A DNA stretch of 55,262 nt from Chthoniobacter flavus (GCA_945860355.1 CAMARB010000005.1:1-55262); one strand, 5' to 3'; shown: positions 1 to 8,493, counted from the first letter of the stretch. Notes: generated from the letters alone by a model not told the origin. Numbers and translations: made by a program.

Positions 1-698
1 GACTTTCACCCGCGTGGACGCCAGATTCCCCAGCGCACACCCAAAAACGGAAGTTCCAGCGGAATGACTGAGAGGGCGAAATCACAACACTCTGGCGTTC
101 CGCACTTTCCAAAAAGCTCCCCGCGTTCTCCGCGGCTCCGCGTGAAAATAATCTCTCCCTGAAACTTCGGAGTTCGGGTTCAAAAACGCCGTCGGGGGCA
201 ACTTCTGGGATGTGCTCAGCTTCGGCTCCGGGCAGGACCTCCATTCCTCGCGCTACCAGCCCGCCCGCAACGAGCTCAACCGTTATCCGGGCCACCCGGC
301 AACGACGAGCGCGTCCAAGGATCCGGAGGTGGCCTGGAGCGCCACGCAGTCAGCCATCAAGTCCTGGTGGTACGACAACCCCGGAGGCACGTGCAAGTCC
401 GTCACCGGGGACAACCTGCGCGAACGCCCCTACTCGCACCTCTACGGACGGCTCACCACCAAGTCCAACAGCTACACCGTCCACTACCGCGTGCAGGTGC
501 TCAAAAAACGCGGGGCACTGATCCCGACCAATGGGAGGAAGGAAGGACCAGACCCTCAGCGAAGCACGCGGCTCCTCGCTCATAGAACGCTACATCGATC
601 CCAACGGCCCACTCCCGGACTTCGCCAAGGAACCCGACGCGAATCTCGATGTCTCCTACAAGTTCCGGGTGGTGGGCACCAAGAAATTTGCTCCATGA
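1..698 (+). pseudogene. Verru_Chthon cassette protein A, C-terminal part, broken
   Basis: Function of the family is unknown; it belongs to a four-gene cassette with pilin-like signals first seen in Verrucomicrobium and Chthoniobacter. The segment from about 179 reads FKNAVGGNFWDV, then FGSGQDLHSSRY, which I recognise as the conserved C-terminal part. The remainder is spread over three frames: frame 2 to about 508 (a run of six A), frame 1 for TRGTDPDQWEEG, then frame 3 from about 541 ending IERYIDPNGPLPDF and FRVVGTKKFAP with stop at 696-698. Two single-base losses in low-complexity sequence explain this; assembly error is possible. Upstream, a roughly 138 bp dispersed repeat (43-180) separates this part from a short frame-2 remnant (TFTRVDARFPSAH) and brings in-frame stops at 65-67 and 149-151. 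The 5' end lies outside the window. I treat it as a pseudogene, with the caveat that only the break at the repeat is independent of base-calling. Confidence 0.7.
43..180 (+). repeat. 140-bp dispersed element, copy 1 (inside VccA)
   Basis: First of at least six copies of a short non-coding element. It starts with CCAAAAACGGAAGTTCC, passes through TCTGGCGTTCCGCACTTTCC and a 9-nt periodic CTCCGCG tract, and ends TTCGGAGTTCGGGTT. The left end and the reverse complement of the right end match at about 15 of 20 positions (AACCC..AA...GAAGTT core), so it resembles a small element with imperfect terminal inverted repeats. In this copy the sequence directly after the right end resumes VccA coding sequence. 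Confidence 0.75.
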
Positions 699-1363
699 AC
701 CCGGCGCCCCAGTCCAGAACCCCGTCCGGGTTTTCACTCCTGGAATTGCTGGTGGTCATCGCGATCATTTTGATCCTCGCCGGGTTCATCCTCCCGAGCA
801 CAACCTCCCTCATCCAAGGCTCCCAACTGACGACCGGCGCCGACAAGACCATCGCGACCCTCAGCTTGGCACGTCAAACCGCGCTCACCAGGAACCGCCA
901 GGTCGAAGTTCGGTTCTATCGTTTCGGCGACCCTGAACATCCCGGCGAAGTCAAAAGCGATCCCGCCACCGGCGCTTACCGCGCATTCCAGATCTTCGAG
1001 ATCTCGGACACCAACACGGCCACGGCTTTCAACAAAGTGGAGCACCTCCCCGGGAGCATCATCTTTGATTCGGGCGACCCACTCTCCAGCCTCCTCGGAA
1101 GGGCGATGCCGGCGCCCGCCGCACCCACTGGCGCTCCGGGCAGCGCCATCCAGCTGCCGATCCCCCGGGCCGGCCTCGACTATCAATCGGTGGCGTTCCG
1201 CTACCTCGCCGACGGCTCCACCAACCTGCCCAAGGCCGCCACCCAATGGTTTCTCACCTTACACAGACGTATCGACGGCGACGCATTGGCAAACCCGCCC
1301 CCGAAATCCGTCACCGTCTGCATCGACCCCATCAGCGGAGGCACAAAAATCTACCGCCCCTGA
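695..1363 (+). CDS. Verru_Chthon cassette protein D, pilin-like
   Basis: 222 residues. The start ATG at 695 overlaps the TGA of the broken protein A gene in an ATGA arrangement, as expected inside the cassette. Residues around 10-30 carry a prepilin-type cleavage and methylation motif followed by a hydrophobic helix (GFSLLELLVVIAIILI), so the product should be processed by a prepilin peptidase and held at or exported across the inner membrane as a pseudopilin. The mature part is a globular domain (e.g. TTGADKTIATLSLARQTALT, then QVEVRFYRFGDPE) that fits the Verru_Chthon cassette protein D family in length and pattern. Its role in the cell is not known. It may no longer be functional as a system if protein A is truly dead, although this frame is intact. 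Confidence 0.85.
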   Translation: MNPAPQSRTPSGFSLLELLVVIAIILILAGFILPSTTSLIQGSQLTTGADKTIATLSLARQTALTRNRQVEVRFYRFGDPEHPGEVKSDPATGAYRAFQIFEISDTNTATAFNKVEHLPGSIIFDSGDPLSSLLGRAMPAPAAPTGAPGSAIQLPIPRAGLDYQSVAFRYLADGSTNLPKAATQWFLTLHRRIDGDALANPPPKSVTVCIDPISGGTKIYRP

Positions 1364-1439
1364 CTGTCGCCCCGCGCGACCGCGCTTCCCCGGAATTTGG
1401 CTCGACTCAATTCCCCTGTTCGAAACGAATTCAAACCGC

Positions 1440-2237
1440 ATGAATCTCCCCCTCCTTCACCGCCTCCGGCCCTTGATCGCACTCGCCCTCCTGGCGCTCC
1501 TGCCCCTCCCGCTTTCCGCCGAGACGGCGCCGCCCCTTGCCGATCCCAGCCGCTGGAGCGAATCATTTGAGCAGGCCGACGCCTTCGCCAAGAACTGGAC
1601 GCCTTACGGGTTCCTAGCCGTGGGGATCGATGCGCAACATCCACTGGGCACAAACGTCTCGGGCCCAAAATCGCGGCCCGACTGGTGGCAACTCGAGGAG
1701 GGCTCGCTGTGTTCCCGAAATTTCCCGGAGGAAAAACACGCCGCCGGCATCACCCACGCCGCCACAGGCGCCGACATCCGGATGCGGTGCCGGGTGAAAC
1801 TCTCCAAGGGCGGCATGGCCCAGATCACCCTCCGCGGGAACAATCCGATCGTGGAACGCAACTTCCATGTCGCGGTGCTCCGGCTCAACACCGACTCCGT
1901 GGTGGCCGCGGAGAACGACGTGATCCACCCCAAGGAATCCCCGGAGGCGGCAGCGATGAAGGCGCGCGGGGAATGGAACCGGAAGTTCTTCCTCGCAAAG
2001 ACGGAAAAACGCCCGGTGGCCCCGGAGGTGTGGCACGAGCTCACCATCGAGCTGCGGGGTAAGGAACTCACCGCGTTTGTCGACGGGGAAAAAGCGCTGA
2101 CCTACACAACCCTCTGCGGGGATGTGCCAAAAACCAGCGTCGGCCTCGCCGGCGGGCACAGCAAAAAAGAAGAGATGCGCACGTGGTTCGACGACGTGCG
2201 TTGGGAGCCCTTGGAGCCGGCGCCCGCCACCCCCTGA
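1440..2237 (+). CDS. Secreted LamG/DUF1080-like protein
   Basis: 265 residues with a clear signal peptide (hydrophobic LIALALLALLPLPLSA, cleavage near residue 28), so exported. The body has the beta-sandwich pattern of LamG or DUF1080-type domains: a W-x-L-E-E-G segment (WWQLEEGSL), repeated strand motifs, a W-H-E-L-T-I-E-L strand and a final FDDVRWEPLE strand typical of the last strand in DUF1080 (3-keto-disaccharide hydrolase / family 16-like) proteins. Such proteins usually bind or hydrolyse carbohydrates outside the cytoplasm; no catalytic residues can be assigned here. It lies 76 bases after the pilin-like gene, same strand, and may or may not be cotranscribed. ATG 1440 is chosen because it directly precedes the signal peptide. 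Confidence 0.65.
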   Translation: MNLPLLHRLRPLIALALLALLPLPLSAETAPPLADPSRWSESFEQADAFAKNWTPYGFLAVGIDAQHPLGTNVSGPKSRPDWWQLEEGSLCSRNFPEEKHAAGITHAATGADIRMRCRVKLSKGGMAQITLRGNNPIVERNFHVAVLRLNTDSVVAAENDVIHPKESPEAAAMKARGEWNRKFFLAKTEKRPVAPEVWHELTIELRGKELTAFVDGEKALTYTTLCGDVPKTSVGLAGGHSKKEEMRTWFDDVRWEPLEPAPATP

Positions 2238-2261
2238 CGCCCCGCCCGATCCCGGGGCCGG

Positions 2262-2410
2262 TTCAACCCAAAAACGGAAGCTCCAGCGGAATGACTAAAA
2301 TGACCAGAGCTCAACGCTCTGGCGTTCCTCAATTTCCAAAAAGCTCTCCGCGTTCTCCGCGCCTCCGCGCGAAAATGCGCTCTCTGTGAAACTTCGGAGT
2401 TCGGGTTGAA
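2262..2410 (+). repeat. 140-bp dispersed element, copy 2
   Basis: Copy with the clearest ends: TTCAACCC at 2262-2269 and GGGTTGAA at 2403-2410 form a perfect 8 bp inverted repeat at its boundaries. It lies between the convergent LamG-like and FG-GAP genes. The interior shares AAACGGAAGCTCCAGCGGAA, GCTCTGGCGTTCCTC and the CTCCGCGTTCTCCGCGCC tract with the other copies. Confidence 0.8.
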
Positions 2411-2416
2411 TCCCGG

Positions 2417-3676
2417 CTATTTCTGCAGAAACACGCGGGCCCCGAGTTTGTTGGAGGTGACAATGTCGGCCTTGCCGTCCTTGTTGAGGTCGCCGACCCA
2501 GAACTGGGTGCCCACGCCGCTTTCCTTGTCGATGAGGTGGGGGGTGTATTGGGCGCCGCCCTTGCCGTCGCGCTGGAGTTCAAACCAGTAAAGCACGGGG
2601 TCATCCATCGGATCGGCGTCTTTGGCGGGGCCATGGGCCCAGCGCCGTTTGCCGCAGACAATGTCGAGCAACCCGTCCCCGTTGACATCGGCCAGTTCGA
2701 CGGCGTGGATCTGGCTGAACCGGACACCGCCCACGCCCTCCTCGGGAGTCGCGCCCAAGAGTCGATGCTCGGTGAAAGAACCGTCGGCGTTTTGCTCAAA
2801 CCAACCCAACCCGTATCCGTGTGCGCTGTAGCTGGTGATCACATCGTTGCGGCCATCGCCGTTGACGTCATACACATGCATCTGAGCGCCGCCCTGTCCG
2901 AACGCGGCGGGATGAAACTTCCAGTCGCTCGCCGCTGAGAGATCCGCCGGCTGCTCGTACCAGCCCGCTTTTTCAAGGAGATCAACGCGGCCGTCGCCGT
3001 TGACGTCGCCCGCGCCGTAGCCGTGGGTGTATCGGAAGAATTTGAGGTCGTTCTCCCGGGACTTCGGTGTGATAGGGCGAAACCGCGCCTTGCCCAGCGG
3101 CTGCGCCCAGTCGATCTCGGCAAAACCCAACTGCCCGCCGCTGCGGCCCTTGCTCTCGGGCGGTTTGACCAGGTCGCTGGAATGCACCAGCAGCTCGGGT
3201 TTGCCGTCGCCGTTGATGTCCGTGAACCCGGGCGACTCGCCGTCGGCCACATCAAACACGTTGTGCTGAGCCCAGTCGGGCTCTTTTCCCTGCGGATTCA
3301 CAAACACGGAGGCGGGTTCGCCGGGCAGGCCATACACGAGAAGATCAGCCCAACCGTCTCCGTTGAAGTCGTGGCTGAACTGGACGAAGTAATCCGAGTA
3401 GCCGGAGGCCGGGTTGTAGGGCGTCTTGCTCGGGCCGGAAAAATTCACGCGTTCCGGGGTGTAACCCACGCGCGTCTGGAAGTCGGGCCCCAGCCAGAGA
3501 AAACGGCCCGCGGCGACGTCCATGTGGCCGTCTTTGTTAAAGTCCGCGACCGCGCAGCCCTCCGACACAAACGTGTCCGTGAGTGTCTGCTTTTGAAAGC
3601 GGACTTCCGCCACGGCGGGCAGTGCGTAAACCGAGGAAAACAAAACAAACAGGGGGAATCGGGAGGGCAGCAACAT
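2417..3676 (-). CDS. Secreted FG-GAP/VCBS-repeat beta-propeller protein
   Basis: 419 residues. The N-terminus (LPSRFPLFVLFSSVYALPAVA) is a signal peptide. The rest consists of repeated calcium-binding FG-GAP/VCBS units with the D-x-N-x-D-G-x-x-D signature, for example FNKDGHMDVA, FNGDGWADLL, INGDGKPELL, VNGDGRVDLL, VNGDGRNDVI, VNGDGLLDIV and LNKDGKADIV, which together should fold as a seven-bladed propeller. Proteins of this kind act outside the cytoplasm in adhesion or carbohydrate recognition; no enzyme domain is attached. It is a single-gene unit, convergent with the LamG-like gene. Family assignment is firm; the ligand is unknown. Confidence 0.85.
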   Translation of the reverse strand: MLLPSRFPLFVLFSSVYALPAVAEVRFQKQTLTDTFVSEGCAVADFNKDGHMDVAAGRFLWLGPDFQTRVGYTPERVNFSGPSKTPYNPASGYSDYFVQFSHDFNGDGWADLLVYGLPGEPASVFVNPQGKEPDWAQHNVFDVADGESPGFTDINGDGKPELLVHSSDLVKPPESKGRSGGQLGFAEIDWAQPLGKARFRPITPKSRENDLKFFRYTHGYGAGDVNGDGRVDLLEKAGWYEQPADLSAASDWKFHPAAFGQGGAQMHVYDVNGDGRNDVITSYSAHGYGLGWFEQNADGSFTEHRLLGATPEEGVGGVRFSQIHAVELADVNGDGLLDIVCGKRRWAHGPAKDADPMDDPVLYWFELQRDGKGGAQYTPHLIDKESGVGTQFWVGDLNKDGKADIVTSNKLGARVFLQK

Positions 3677-3784
3677 GGTTCGGGCAGGGGTTCTGAGGGG
3701 AGGCAGCTAAATCAGTCCGCCCCCGGGCAGCGATCAAAAAAACAAGCCATGCAATCCCGCCGACACGCCGCCTCGACAGGGCAA

Positions 3785-4120
3785 ACGCATCTAAAAATGC
3801 GCGCGGAACCCGCACGCGGGGCTCGCTACGATACCAGAGGCATCCCAGAAAGTAGCCGACGGTTGAGCGAAGCGACACCGCCGGAAGGCCGCACCCCGGG
3901 ACGGCACCCCGGTAGGGCGTGCCAGAGACCACCCGGGTAACAAATCCTCCGCCACCCCTCTGCGGGGTGGGCTGTTTTTGGGACCGCGTTCCGGAGGTGT
4001 CGCTGCGCTCCACCTCCGGCAACTCTCTCTGTTCCCTTCGGGAACAATGCCCTCAGCTTTGCCTCGCGCTCTGAGAACTTGTGCGTCCCCTCCCTCACCA
4101 CAGCTAAATTTTAGATGCGT
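3785..4120. repeat. 336-bp hairpin-rich element with 12-bp terminal inverted repeats
   Basis: The stretch between the FG-GAP gene and the LysR gene begins ACGCATCTAAAA (3785-3796) and ends TTTTAGATGCGT (4109-4120), an exact 12 bp inverted repeat. Inside are several hairpins: CACCCC..GGGGTG near 3952-3970, CCGGAGGTG..CACCTCCGG near 3990-4018 and TGTTCCC..GGGAACA near 4029-4047. A translation of the minus strand gives the VERSDTSGTRSQ string often seen where such repeats are misannotated as proteins, so I do not call a gene. The structure fits a small non-autonomous transposon or a structured-RNA repeat. The rest of the 3677-4165 gap shows nothing else. Confidence 0.6.
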
Positions 4121-4165
4121 GAACCCTGGTCGCCTCGGGAGCACCGCGCGTGGGAGTTAACGATT

Positions 4166-5167
4166 TCAGACATTCTTCCGGGACCCACGGGCCCGGGTCC
4201 GCGATCTCGCGGCGGGTTTTTTCTCCGCCACCTCTGTTTCGCGCCGGGAGGCCTCGGAGGTCCGCTTGGCCTCGCCCGCCAGCATCGCCACGGCGGGATG
4301 CTCGATCCGCCGCTCCGCGGTGATGACGTAAAGGTGAATCTCGCACTCCCGGGTCTGCCCCACCGGCACAAAGCCGTAGCGTTCGATGGCTTCGGCAATC
4401 ACCCGAGTCGGCACCACGGTCACCCCGATGCCGTCCGTCGCGACGATCTTGGCCAGCGCGGCGTCCTCAAACTCGCCCACCACCTCCGGCGTAATCCCCG
4501 TGGAACGAAACCATTTCTCGAGGTCCCGCCGCAGGGCGGTGTTCTGCGTCGGCAAAAGCATCGGCGCGCCGTCGAGATTTTTCGGGAACCGCCCCGACAA
4601 CGTCTTTGCGAGCCGCGGGGCTGCGCAAAATGTGACGCCGCAACTGCCGATGGAATGCGTGAAGGTTTTGACATGGGAACCTGCCGGGGGCGGCTCGTCC
4701 GCAAACAGAGCGTCGAGCCGGTGCGCCCCCAGCTGCCCGATCAAATCCTCAAGCTTGCCTTCCCGGCAGGTAATCTGGATCCGAGGCGCATGGGAGAACG
4801 CCGGACGCAGGATTTCCAGGCTGAGCAGCTTTGGGAAGGAATCCACGACCCCGACCTGCAGACTCACGGCCCGGGAGGAAGGGGCGCGTTTGGCGGTAGT
4901 GAGCAGTTCCCGGCCCAGGGCGAAAATCTCCTCGGCGTACCCGTAGATCACACGCCCGAAATCCGTCAGCGCAATGGAGCGCCCGCTGCGCCGGTAGAGC
5001 TTCTCGCCGAGTGCGACCTCCAACTGTTTGACCTGCGCACAAATCGACGGCTGCGACGTCCGCAACCGCTCCGAGGCCCCGCGAACACTGCCCTCCTGGG
5101 CCACTGCGTGGAAATAGCGCAGGTGATGATAGTTGAGCCACTCCGGGACCCGGTCGCTTCCTTCCAT
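4166..5167 (-). CDS. nhaR: LysR-family regulator, NhaR-like
   Basis: 333 residues. The N-terminal winged HTH (residues about 8-68: WLNYHHLRYFHAVAQEGSVR, then ASERLRTSQPSICAQVKQLE) is the typical LysR DNA-binding domain, and the WLNYHHLRYF opening is characteristic of the NhaR branch, which controls the Na+/H+ antiporter gene nhaA in E. coli. Residues about 95-290 are the periplasmic-binding-like effector domain. The tail is rich in Arg and Lys (RRETEVAEKKPAARSRTRAR), unusual for the family. No nhaA lies nearby, so the target here is unknown. Upstream on its strand is a 184 base gap to a DUF4239 gene transcribed in the same direction. Confidence 0.8.
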   Translation of the reverse strand: MEGSDRVPEWLNYHHLRYFHAVAQEGSVRGASERLRTSQPSICAQVKQLEVALGEKLYRRSGRSIALTDFGRVIYGYAEEIFALGRELLTTAKRAPSSRAVSLQVGVVDSFPKLLSLEILRPAFSHAPRIQITCREGKLEDLIGQLGAHRLDALFADEPPPAGSHVKTFTHSIGSCGVTFCAAPRLAKTLSGRFPKNLDGAPMLLPTQNTALRRDLEKWFRSTGITPEVVGEFEDAALAKIVATDGIGVTVVPTRVIAEAIERYGFVPVGQTRECEIHLYVITAERRIEHPAVAMLAGEAKRTSEASRRETEVAEKKPAARSRTRARGSRKNV

Positions 5168-5351
5168 AAAACCGAAGAGTAAATACGCGAAATCGGGTTT
5201 GTCGAACCCTCAGAACCGGTTCCCACGCGTTTCGCAATCGAACCCACGCACGGCAACCGGCCCACCGCCCTCTTTTGAGTGGGACCGGATCGACAAAAAA
5301 AGGAAACTCTTCCATGGACCGGGGCAGCCCGGCGGCGCGCCCGTAGCCGCC

Positions 5352-6128
5352 TCAATCCATGCTCTGGCGCAGCTCGACAAGGATCTGATCAAACGCCGTC
5401 ACCCGGACAAACCCCAGGCGCGGGAACTCCAGGTCGAAGATGACAAACACGGCCCCGGCAATGATGGCCGCGAAACCGAACCGATGCACGAAGCTGCGCC
5501 TTTTGCCTCCGGCCATTCCGTGTCCGGCAAGCAGGGCACTCGTCAAAGAGACCACGGCCAGCATGACAAAAATCATGGTCGGCGGGTGGGTCTTGGTCGC
5601 GGCGGCCCGGGTGGAGGCAATGTCGAACATGGCATTCAAAGCGGGCAGCAGGAGCATCGGGGCCGAGGGCGAGCCGCTCTCATTCATGGCCGCCACCGCA
5701 CGGCGCCAGATTTCCCCCTGAATCGCCTGGGACTCCGCCAGCGCGGCAAAGGCCGCTTTTTGATCCGGCATTCTGCGGTAGGCCTCGAGCCGGGAATCCA
5801 GGTACCGGCGGAACTGTTCCCGCAACTCGGCCCGGGGCCCTTCGGGCAGCAGATCCAGGCGCAGCCATGCCGTGCCGATGTCGTTTGCCTCCTCGACGAT
5901 GAGCGCGCGCCGGCAATCAAACCGCGTGGCCGCGCCGGAGAACGTGAAAGCGATGAGCAGCCCAAGCAGCCCGAACACAGCCCCCTCCACGGAGCCGACG
6001 CCTTCCTTGGCGCCGTCTGGATCCTGGGCGAGACGGCGTTTCCCCCAGCGCCAACCGGCCTCGAGGAAGGCCAGCATTCCACCGAACAAAACGGCGGCGA
6101 AAAGGCCGCCCACAAGCACTTGGTTCAT
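5352..6128 (-). CDS. DUF4239 (bestrophin-like) membrane protein
   Basis: 258 residues. Two hydrophobic helices at the N-terminus (about 5-22 and 50-66, VFGLLGLLIAFTFSGAATRF), a central soluble helical part (about 70-190, with EEANDIGTAWLRLDLLP and a charged L-R-E-Q-F-R-R-Y-L segment) and two helices at the C-terminus match the DUF4239 layout. Function is not established for the family; a channel-like role has been suggested from similarity to bestrophins. The ATG overlaps the stop of the upstream BASS transporter gene by four bases, so the two are translationally coupled. Confidence 0.7.
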   Translation of the reverse strand: MNQVLVGGLFAAVLFGGMLAFLEAGWRWGKRRLAQDPDGAKEGVGSVEGAVFGLLGLLIAFTFSGAATRFDCRRALIVEEANDIGTAWLRLDLLPEGPRAELREQFRRYLDSRLEAYRRMPDQKAAFAALAESQAIQGEIWRRAVAAMNESGSPSAPMLLLPALNAMFDIASTRAAATKTHPPTMIFVMLAVVSLTSALLAGHGMAGGKRRSFVHRFGFAAIIAGAVFVIFDLEFPRLGFVRVTAFDQILVELRQSMD

Positions 6129-6994
6129 AAGAGGGTCGATTGAGCCCGAGACGCAGCGAGGGACTCGGCCTCGCGGCGGCGGGCGTGTTTGGCGTAAAGG
6201 GCCATTACCAGCGGCGCACAAAGGGCGTAACAGGCGATAACCGGCAGCGTGTTTTTGTTGCTGAGATATTGACCCGAGATGAGAAGCGCCAGCCCCACAT
6301 GCCGATTCACGTTGCTCACCACCAGCGTCTGTACCCCCGGGGTTTTGCCGCTGAGAAGCGCCCGGCTCACCCCCAGGCAACCGCAAGCCAGGCCAAGCGC
6401 GGCGACAAAAACCCACGGGCTGATTTCCCGCAGGGTCGGGCCCAGCTTCCACAGGAGCCCCAAAATCGCCAGCGTGAGCAGGCCGTTCCCGACGACGTTG
6501 AACACCCGCCGCACACGGGTGGCGAACTCGGGCGCCCAACGCATCAACGCCATACCCGCGATCAAAGGCAGCAGCTGTTGTTTGGCGATCACCGCCAGAA
6601 GCGCCCCGGGCGGGATCCAGATTTCGCGGTCATACAGTTTGCCAGCCGCCGCGGCCAGGAGCGGGATCATCAGGGGGATCATCAAGGCGCCCCAGACCTG
6701 GTAACTGGCGGCAAGCTGCATATCGAAGCCGCGTTTCGCCACGCCCCGCGTCATCAGGGGCGCTCCGGGGGCGATGGCGATCAGGAACAAGCCGGCGGTG
6801 GTGGCCAGGGTCACGGGCAGCAAATGCCCCAGGCCGAGGGCCAGCAAAGGGGGGAGTAAAAACGTGGCAAACAAAAGGCGGGTCCAGGTTTGCCAGGTGA
6901 GCCGGCGCCAATGGGCGACCAGCGACCCGAGCTCCAAACTCATGCCGACTGAGAGCATGAGCATTAAAACAGCGATGGGGAGGAGGGCTTTCAC
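6125..6994 (-). CDS. BASS-family (bile acid:Na+ symporter-like) transporter
   Basis: 289 residues, almost entirely hydrophobic, with 8-10 predicted membrane helices. The pattern (start KALLPIAVLMLMLSVGMSLE, then LLFATFLLPPLLALGLGHLL, APGAPLMTRGVAKRGFDMQL and late SNVNRHVGLALLIS) fits the bile acid:sodium symporter / arsenite-permease-like superfamily. Substrate cannot be read from sequence; bacterial members carry organic anions. It is the first gene of a two-gene unit, overlapping the DUF4239 gene by ATGA. Confidence 0.7.
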   Translation of the reverse strand: MKALLPIAVLMLMLSVGMSLELGSLVAHWRRLTWQTWTRLLFATFLLPPLLALGLGHLLPVTLATTAGLFLIAIAPGAPLMTRGVAKRGFDMQLAASYQVWGALMIPLMIPLLAAAAGKLYDREIWIPPGALLAVIAKQQLLPLIAGMALMRWAPEFATRVRRVFNVVGNGLLTLAILGLLWKLGPTLREISPWVFVAALGLACGCLGVSRALLSGKTPGVQTLVVSNVNRHVGLALLISGQYLSNKNTLPVIACYALCAPLVMALYAKHARRREAESLAASRAQSTLL

Positions 6995-7129
6995 GGCGGT
7001 AAGAGGATCCGTCCACGAGCGGGCGGCGAGATCCCCGGGTTGCTGTATCGCTCGGCAGCGGGCCTGCCAACCCTGGAACGTCGCCAGGGCTCAAAAGTGA
7101 TGGGGGGAGCCGGGCGGGTTGCCGGCAAG

Positions 7130-7207
7130 ATGGACGCTATGGACGCTATGGACGCTATGGACGCTATGGACGCTATGGACGCTATGGACGCTATGGACGC
7201 TATGGAC
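7130..7207. repeat. 9-bp minisatellite (ATGGACGCT)x8
   Basis: Eight exact head-to-tail copies of ATGGACGCT (7130-7201) plus a six-base partial copy, in the 303 bp gap between the divergent BASS and TerC genes. Being a multiple of three it translates as MDAMDA in one frame, but no convincing gene covers it. Perfect identity between copies suggests recent slippage expansion. The rest of the 6995-7297 gap shows nothing else clear, and I see no yybP-ykoY type manganese riboswitch upstream of the TerC gene. Confidence 0.95.
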
Positions 7208-7297
7208 GAGCGCCGTCGGCGGGGGCGGCGGAACACGGGTTGCGTCAGCAGGCTTTCAACGCGACATGAAAAGCTCTAGATCCTCCTACCCAGCGCC

Positions 7298-8170
7298 ATG
7301 CCATCGTTTCCAGAAATCATCCAAGCTCTCCCGATCATTCTCTCGCTCATTATCATCGAGGGTTTGCTCTCGGTGGATAACGCGCTCGCAATCGCGGCCA
7401 TGGCGTCGCACTTGCCCGGACGCCAAAAAGTGCTCGCCCTGCGTTGGGGGATCATCGGCGCCTACGCCTTTCGCGGGGTGGCCCTGGCGTTCGCCTCTTT
7501 CATCATTCACAACCCGTGGCTGAAGATCGTCGGCGCCGCCTATCTCATCTATCTGACCGCGCACTTTTTCGCGGAAAAAGCCCGCAAATCCGCCGCCGAA
7601 GACGACGGCGGGACCGACTCGCTCAACGCAAGCGCCCTGGCCCAGAGAGGGTTCTGGGGCACGGTCGCCTCCATTGAACTGATGGACCTCAGCTTGAGCG
7701 TGGACAACGTGGTGGCGGCCGTCGCGATGAGCCCGCGGCTGTGGGTGGTCTGCACCGGGGTGTTCATCGGCATCCTAGCGCTGCGTTTTGTGGCCGGAGT
7801 CTGCATCAAACTCATCGAGCGCTTCCCCATCCTTGAGAGCTCCGCGTTTCTGCTCATCGGATACGTGGGCTGCATCCTCGTCGCTGAACTCACCGCGCAC
7901 CACGTCTTCGCACTCGCCGCCCCCCTCCACGTGTCGTCCCTCCAGAAATTCCTGGGAATCGCAATCATCCTCGCCCTCTCCATCGGGTTCTCAGAATCCC
8001 GCGCCCTGCGCACGTTTCTGAGTCCCTTTCTGAGGTTGGGTCGCACCCCGCTGATCGCTTTTGCAGCGGTCTGCAACGCCGTTTTCAAGACACTCCTCGC
8101 GCCGGTGTATTTCCTCCTGCAGCTCTTTAAGCGCAAGGAGACCGTCGCGGATCCCGGCGCCGACCTCTAG
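7298..8170 (+). CDS. TerC-family integral membrane protein
   Basis: 290 residues, seven to nine membrane helices. Two copies of the signature Asp-containing helix are visible: EGLLSVDNALAIAAMASHL (residues about 21-39) and DLSLSVDNVVAAVAMSP (about 129-145), with the paired S-V-D-N motif that defines TerC. Family members export manganese or take part in tellurite resistance and in metal loading of secreted proteins. The gene stands alone, with a small GGCGC..GCGCC hairpin just past the stop as a possible terminator. Confidence 0.88.
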   Translation: MPSFPEIIQALPIILSLIIIEGLLSVDNALAIAAMASHLPGRQKVLALRWGIIGAYAFRGVALAFASFIIHNPWLKIVGAAYLIYLTAHFFAEKARKSAAEDDGGTDSLNASALAQRGFWGTVASIELMDLSLSVDNVVAAVAMSPRLWVVCTGVFIGILALRFVAGVCIKLIERFPILESSAFLLIGYVGCILVAELTAHHVFALAAPLHVSSLQKFLGIAIILALSIGFSESRALRTFLSPFLRLGRTPLIAFAAVCNAVFKTLLAPVYFLLQLFKRKETVADPGADL

Positions 8171-8493
8171 AAATCTCTCGGCGCTCTCAGCGCCCCGGAT
8201 TTTCCAATCCCGCCGCAGCTGGGGCGTTCCGACCTGACCGGCGGCGCAAAAAAGCGGTCGGCAGATCGAGTCTCGGCCCGTTGGAGCGCTCTCGGCGCCG
8301 AACCGGGGGCCCCCCAGCGGATGTCCTACGCCTCCGGGCAGACTCCGGCCATGAACAGAAACCGGCTCATCAAGGGATCCACCGGCGGGGACAGGCCTCC
8401 AGGCGGCGGGCCGTCTGCCACAGGCGCGCCGGAGGCGGCGTTCCTTAAAATGAGGGCCCCTTTGCGCCTGCTGGGCGGACCGGGAGCGGGCTT
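8171..8493. other. Intergenic gap, no gene recognised
   Basis: GGCGC (8180-8184) and GCGCC (8190-8194) form a short hairpin ten bases past the TerC stop but are followed by only four T, so terminator activity is uncertain. The remaining sequence is GC-rich, with open frames on both strands that look like composition artefacts. I see no promoter, RNA or repeat shared with the rest of the window. Confidence 0.5.

Noticed and set aside
3537-4022. 161-codon minus-strand frame with VERSDTSGTRSQ
   Set aside because: Lies in the hairpin-rich 336 bp element and extends into the FG-GAP gene; typical repeat-derived false protein.
7040-7279. Small protein containing MDAMDAMDA repeats
   Set aside because: Exists only because a 9 bp minisatellite is open in every frame of multiples of three; no flanking conserved sequence or ribosome site.
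6995-7297. Manganese (yybP-ykoY) riboswitch before TerC
   Set aside because: Expected from other TerC genes, but the conserved GGGGAGTA / CTGC-type core is not visible on the plus strand.
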